From Candidatus Zixiibacteriota bacterium (lineage in GTDB: Bacteria; Zixibacteria; MSB-5A5; GN15; FEB-12), in assembly GCA_030619345.1 (NCBI GenBank), contig JAUXBO010000019.1, forward strand, positions 1 through 14,869: a stretch of DNA of 14,869 nucleotides, written 5' to 3'. Below are positions 14,277-14,869 of this stretch, piece after piece (position 1 is the first letter of the stretch; every line of letters begins with the position of its first letter). A program made the translations under genes and the position numbers. A model generated the notes under the pieces. The model searched no databases, was not told the origin of the DNA, and saw only the letters and a list, made by a program, of their open reading frames with translations.

Positions 14277-14869
14277 CCCTATCTCCGGTACAATTCGCCA
14301 AAGCCTTTGAGAAACTCCGCTCAGACGTAAGCAGCTCTTTGTCAAAAGATATCGCCCTGCTGGCCCTTTGTGATTTCTGGCCCAATCTGAACGATGTGCG
14401 TGAGCGGGCAGACTTCGGGTCCTACCTGACTGAATTCAGAGACTACATTGAAAAATCTGTGACGGTAGATCGGCTCATTGATTTCTCCCCCGAGGAATTG
14501 GAAGCGTTGCTATCTGTCTGTCGCGAATTGAATTTGGAATCTCAGCAGTCTATCGTTGCCACAGCGACGGCCACTCTCTACTGCTATCTGGGAGAACCAG
14601 ACCGCGCTCTGAAACTGCTGACCGCACTGTTCAACGAACCGGCTCCAGCACGAGCTGATGCCGCTACTGACAACAAGCTCAGTGAAATAGAACGGTTGGA
14701 GCTTTTTCTCTCCGGACTTGCTGGCTGTCCACAATCTGCAGCCGCACTACAAAAGATTCTTGCCCAGTGGCAGGGAGAGAATTCAAAACTTAGCCATGAG
14801 CGGGCGCTCTGTCTTTTTGTTGAAGAGAATCACAGTCGTCCGGCGCGGGGGAGGATGCGTTCGCTCAAA
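14273..14869 (+). CDS. Helical-repeat (TPR-like) protein, 3' end beyond the window
   Basis: Open from ATG 14273 to the last base (199 residues, no stop). It starts on an ATGA overlap with the zf-HC2 gene stop. The visible part is all helical: an N-terminal segment MTLSPVQFAKAFEKLRSD, helices near 26-38 and 48-61, and a TPR-like helix pair near 95-122 (ATATLYCYLGEPDRALKLLTALF, with Gly-x-x-x-x-Ala-Leu spacing). No catalytic domain is visible yet. In many bacteria a sigma factor gene, a zf-HC2 gene and a TPR-CHAT (caspase-like protease) gene occur in this order, so a CHAT or other effector domain might follow; nothing in the visible part proves it. Confidence 0.75.
   Translation, partial: MTLSPVQFAKAFEKLRSDVSSSLSKDIALLALCDFWPNLNDVRERADFGSYLTEFRDYIEKSVTVDRLIDFSPEELEALLSVCRELNLESQQSIVATATATLYCYLGEPDRALKLLTALFNEPAPARADAATDNKLSEIERLELFLSGLAGCPQSAAALQKILAQWQGENSKLSHERALCLFVEENHSRPARGRMRSLK

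Overview
The window fits a Gram-negative anaerobe or facultative anaerobe: it has a TonB-dependent receptor, a porin with a signal peptide, a Tat-exported formate dehydrogenase (FDH) and a UGA-encoded selenocysteine. Base composition is near 50% GC. Desulfobacterota or an FCB-type lineage such as Zixibacteria would suit the gene content, but the sequence alone does not settle the taxon.

Layout: (1) 1-621: the 3' end of a gene encoding a Zn-ribbon-like tail, and a minus-strand PilZ-like c-di-GMP-binding protein. (2) 741-2649, plus strand: a tight fdhD-mobB-mobA operon with a recognisable promoter. These are the sulfurtransferase and the two bis-MGD cofactor factors needed to make an active FDH. 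(3) 11597 down to 2643, minus strand: fdhE, fdhA (one 1000-residue selenoprotein interrupted by an in-frame TGA), the iron-sulfur subunit fdhB, a porin, a multi-spanning membrane protein, an unlisted 53-residue protein, then a molybdenum/tungsten cofactor riboswitch and a TonB-dependent receptor. (4) 11690-12301: a long gap without a convincing gene. (5) 12302 to the end, plus strand: an unrelated operon with a possible divergent sigma-factor-like protein, a zf-HC2 (anti-sigma type) protein and the start of a helical-repeat (TPR-like) protein cut by the window edge.

The first two thirds form a self-contained FDH island: catalytic subunits, maturation factors (FdhD, FdhE), cofactor nucleotide attachment (MobA, MobB), and an apparent envelope uptake arm (receptor, porin, membrane protein). 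The riboswitch links the receptor to cofactor status and suggests it imports molybdate/tungstate or a related compound. No FDH gamma (cytochrome b) subunit, no ModABC/TupABC/WtpABC transporter and no sel genes lie in the window.

Most worth following up: the cofactor riboswitch in front of a TonB receptor, together with the 53-residue and membrane proteins before it; and the sigma-like/zf-HC2/TPR operon at the right edge.
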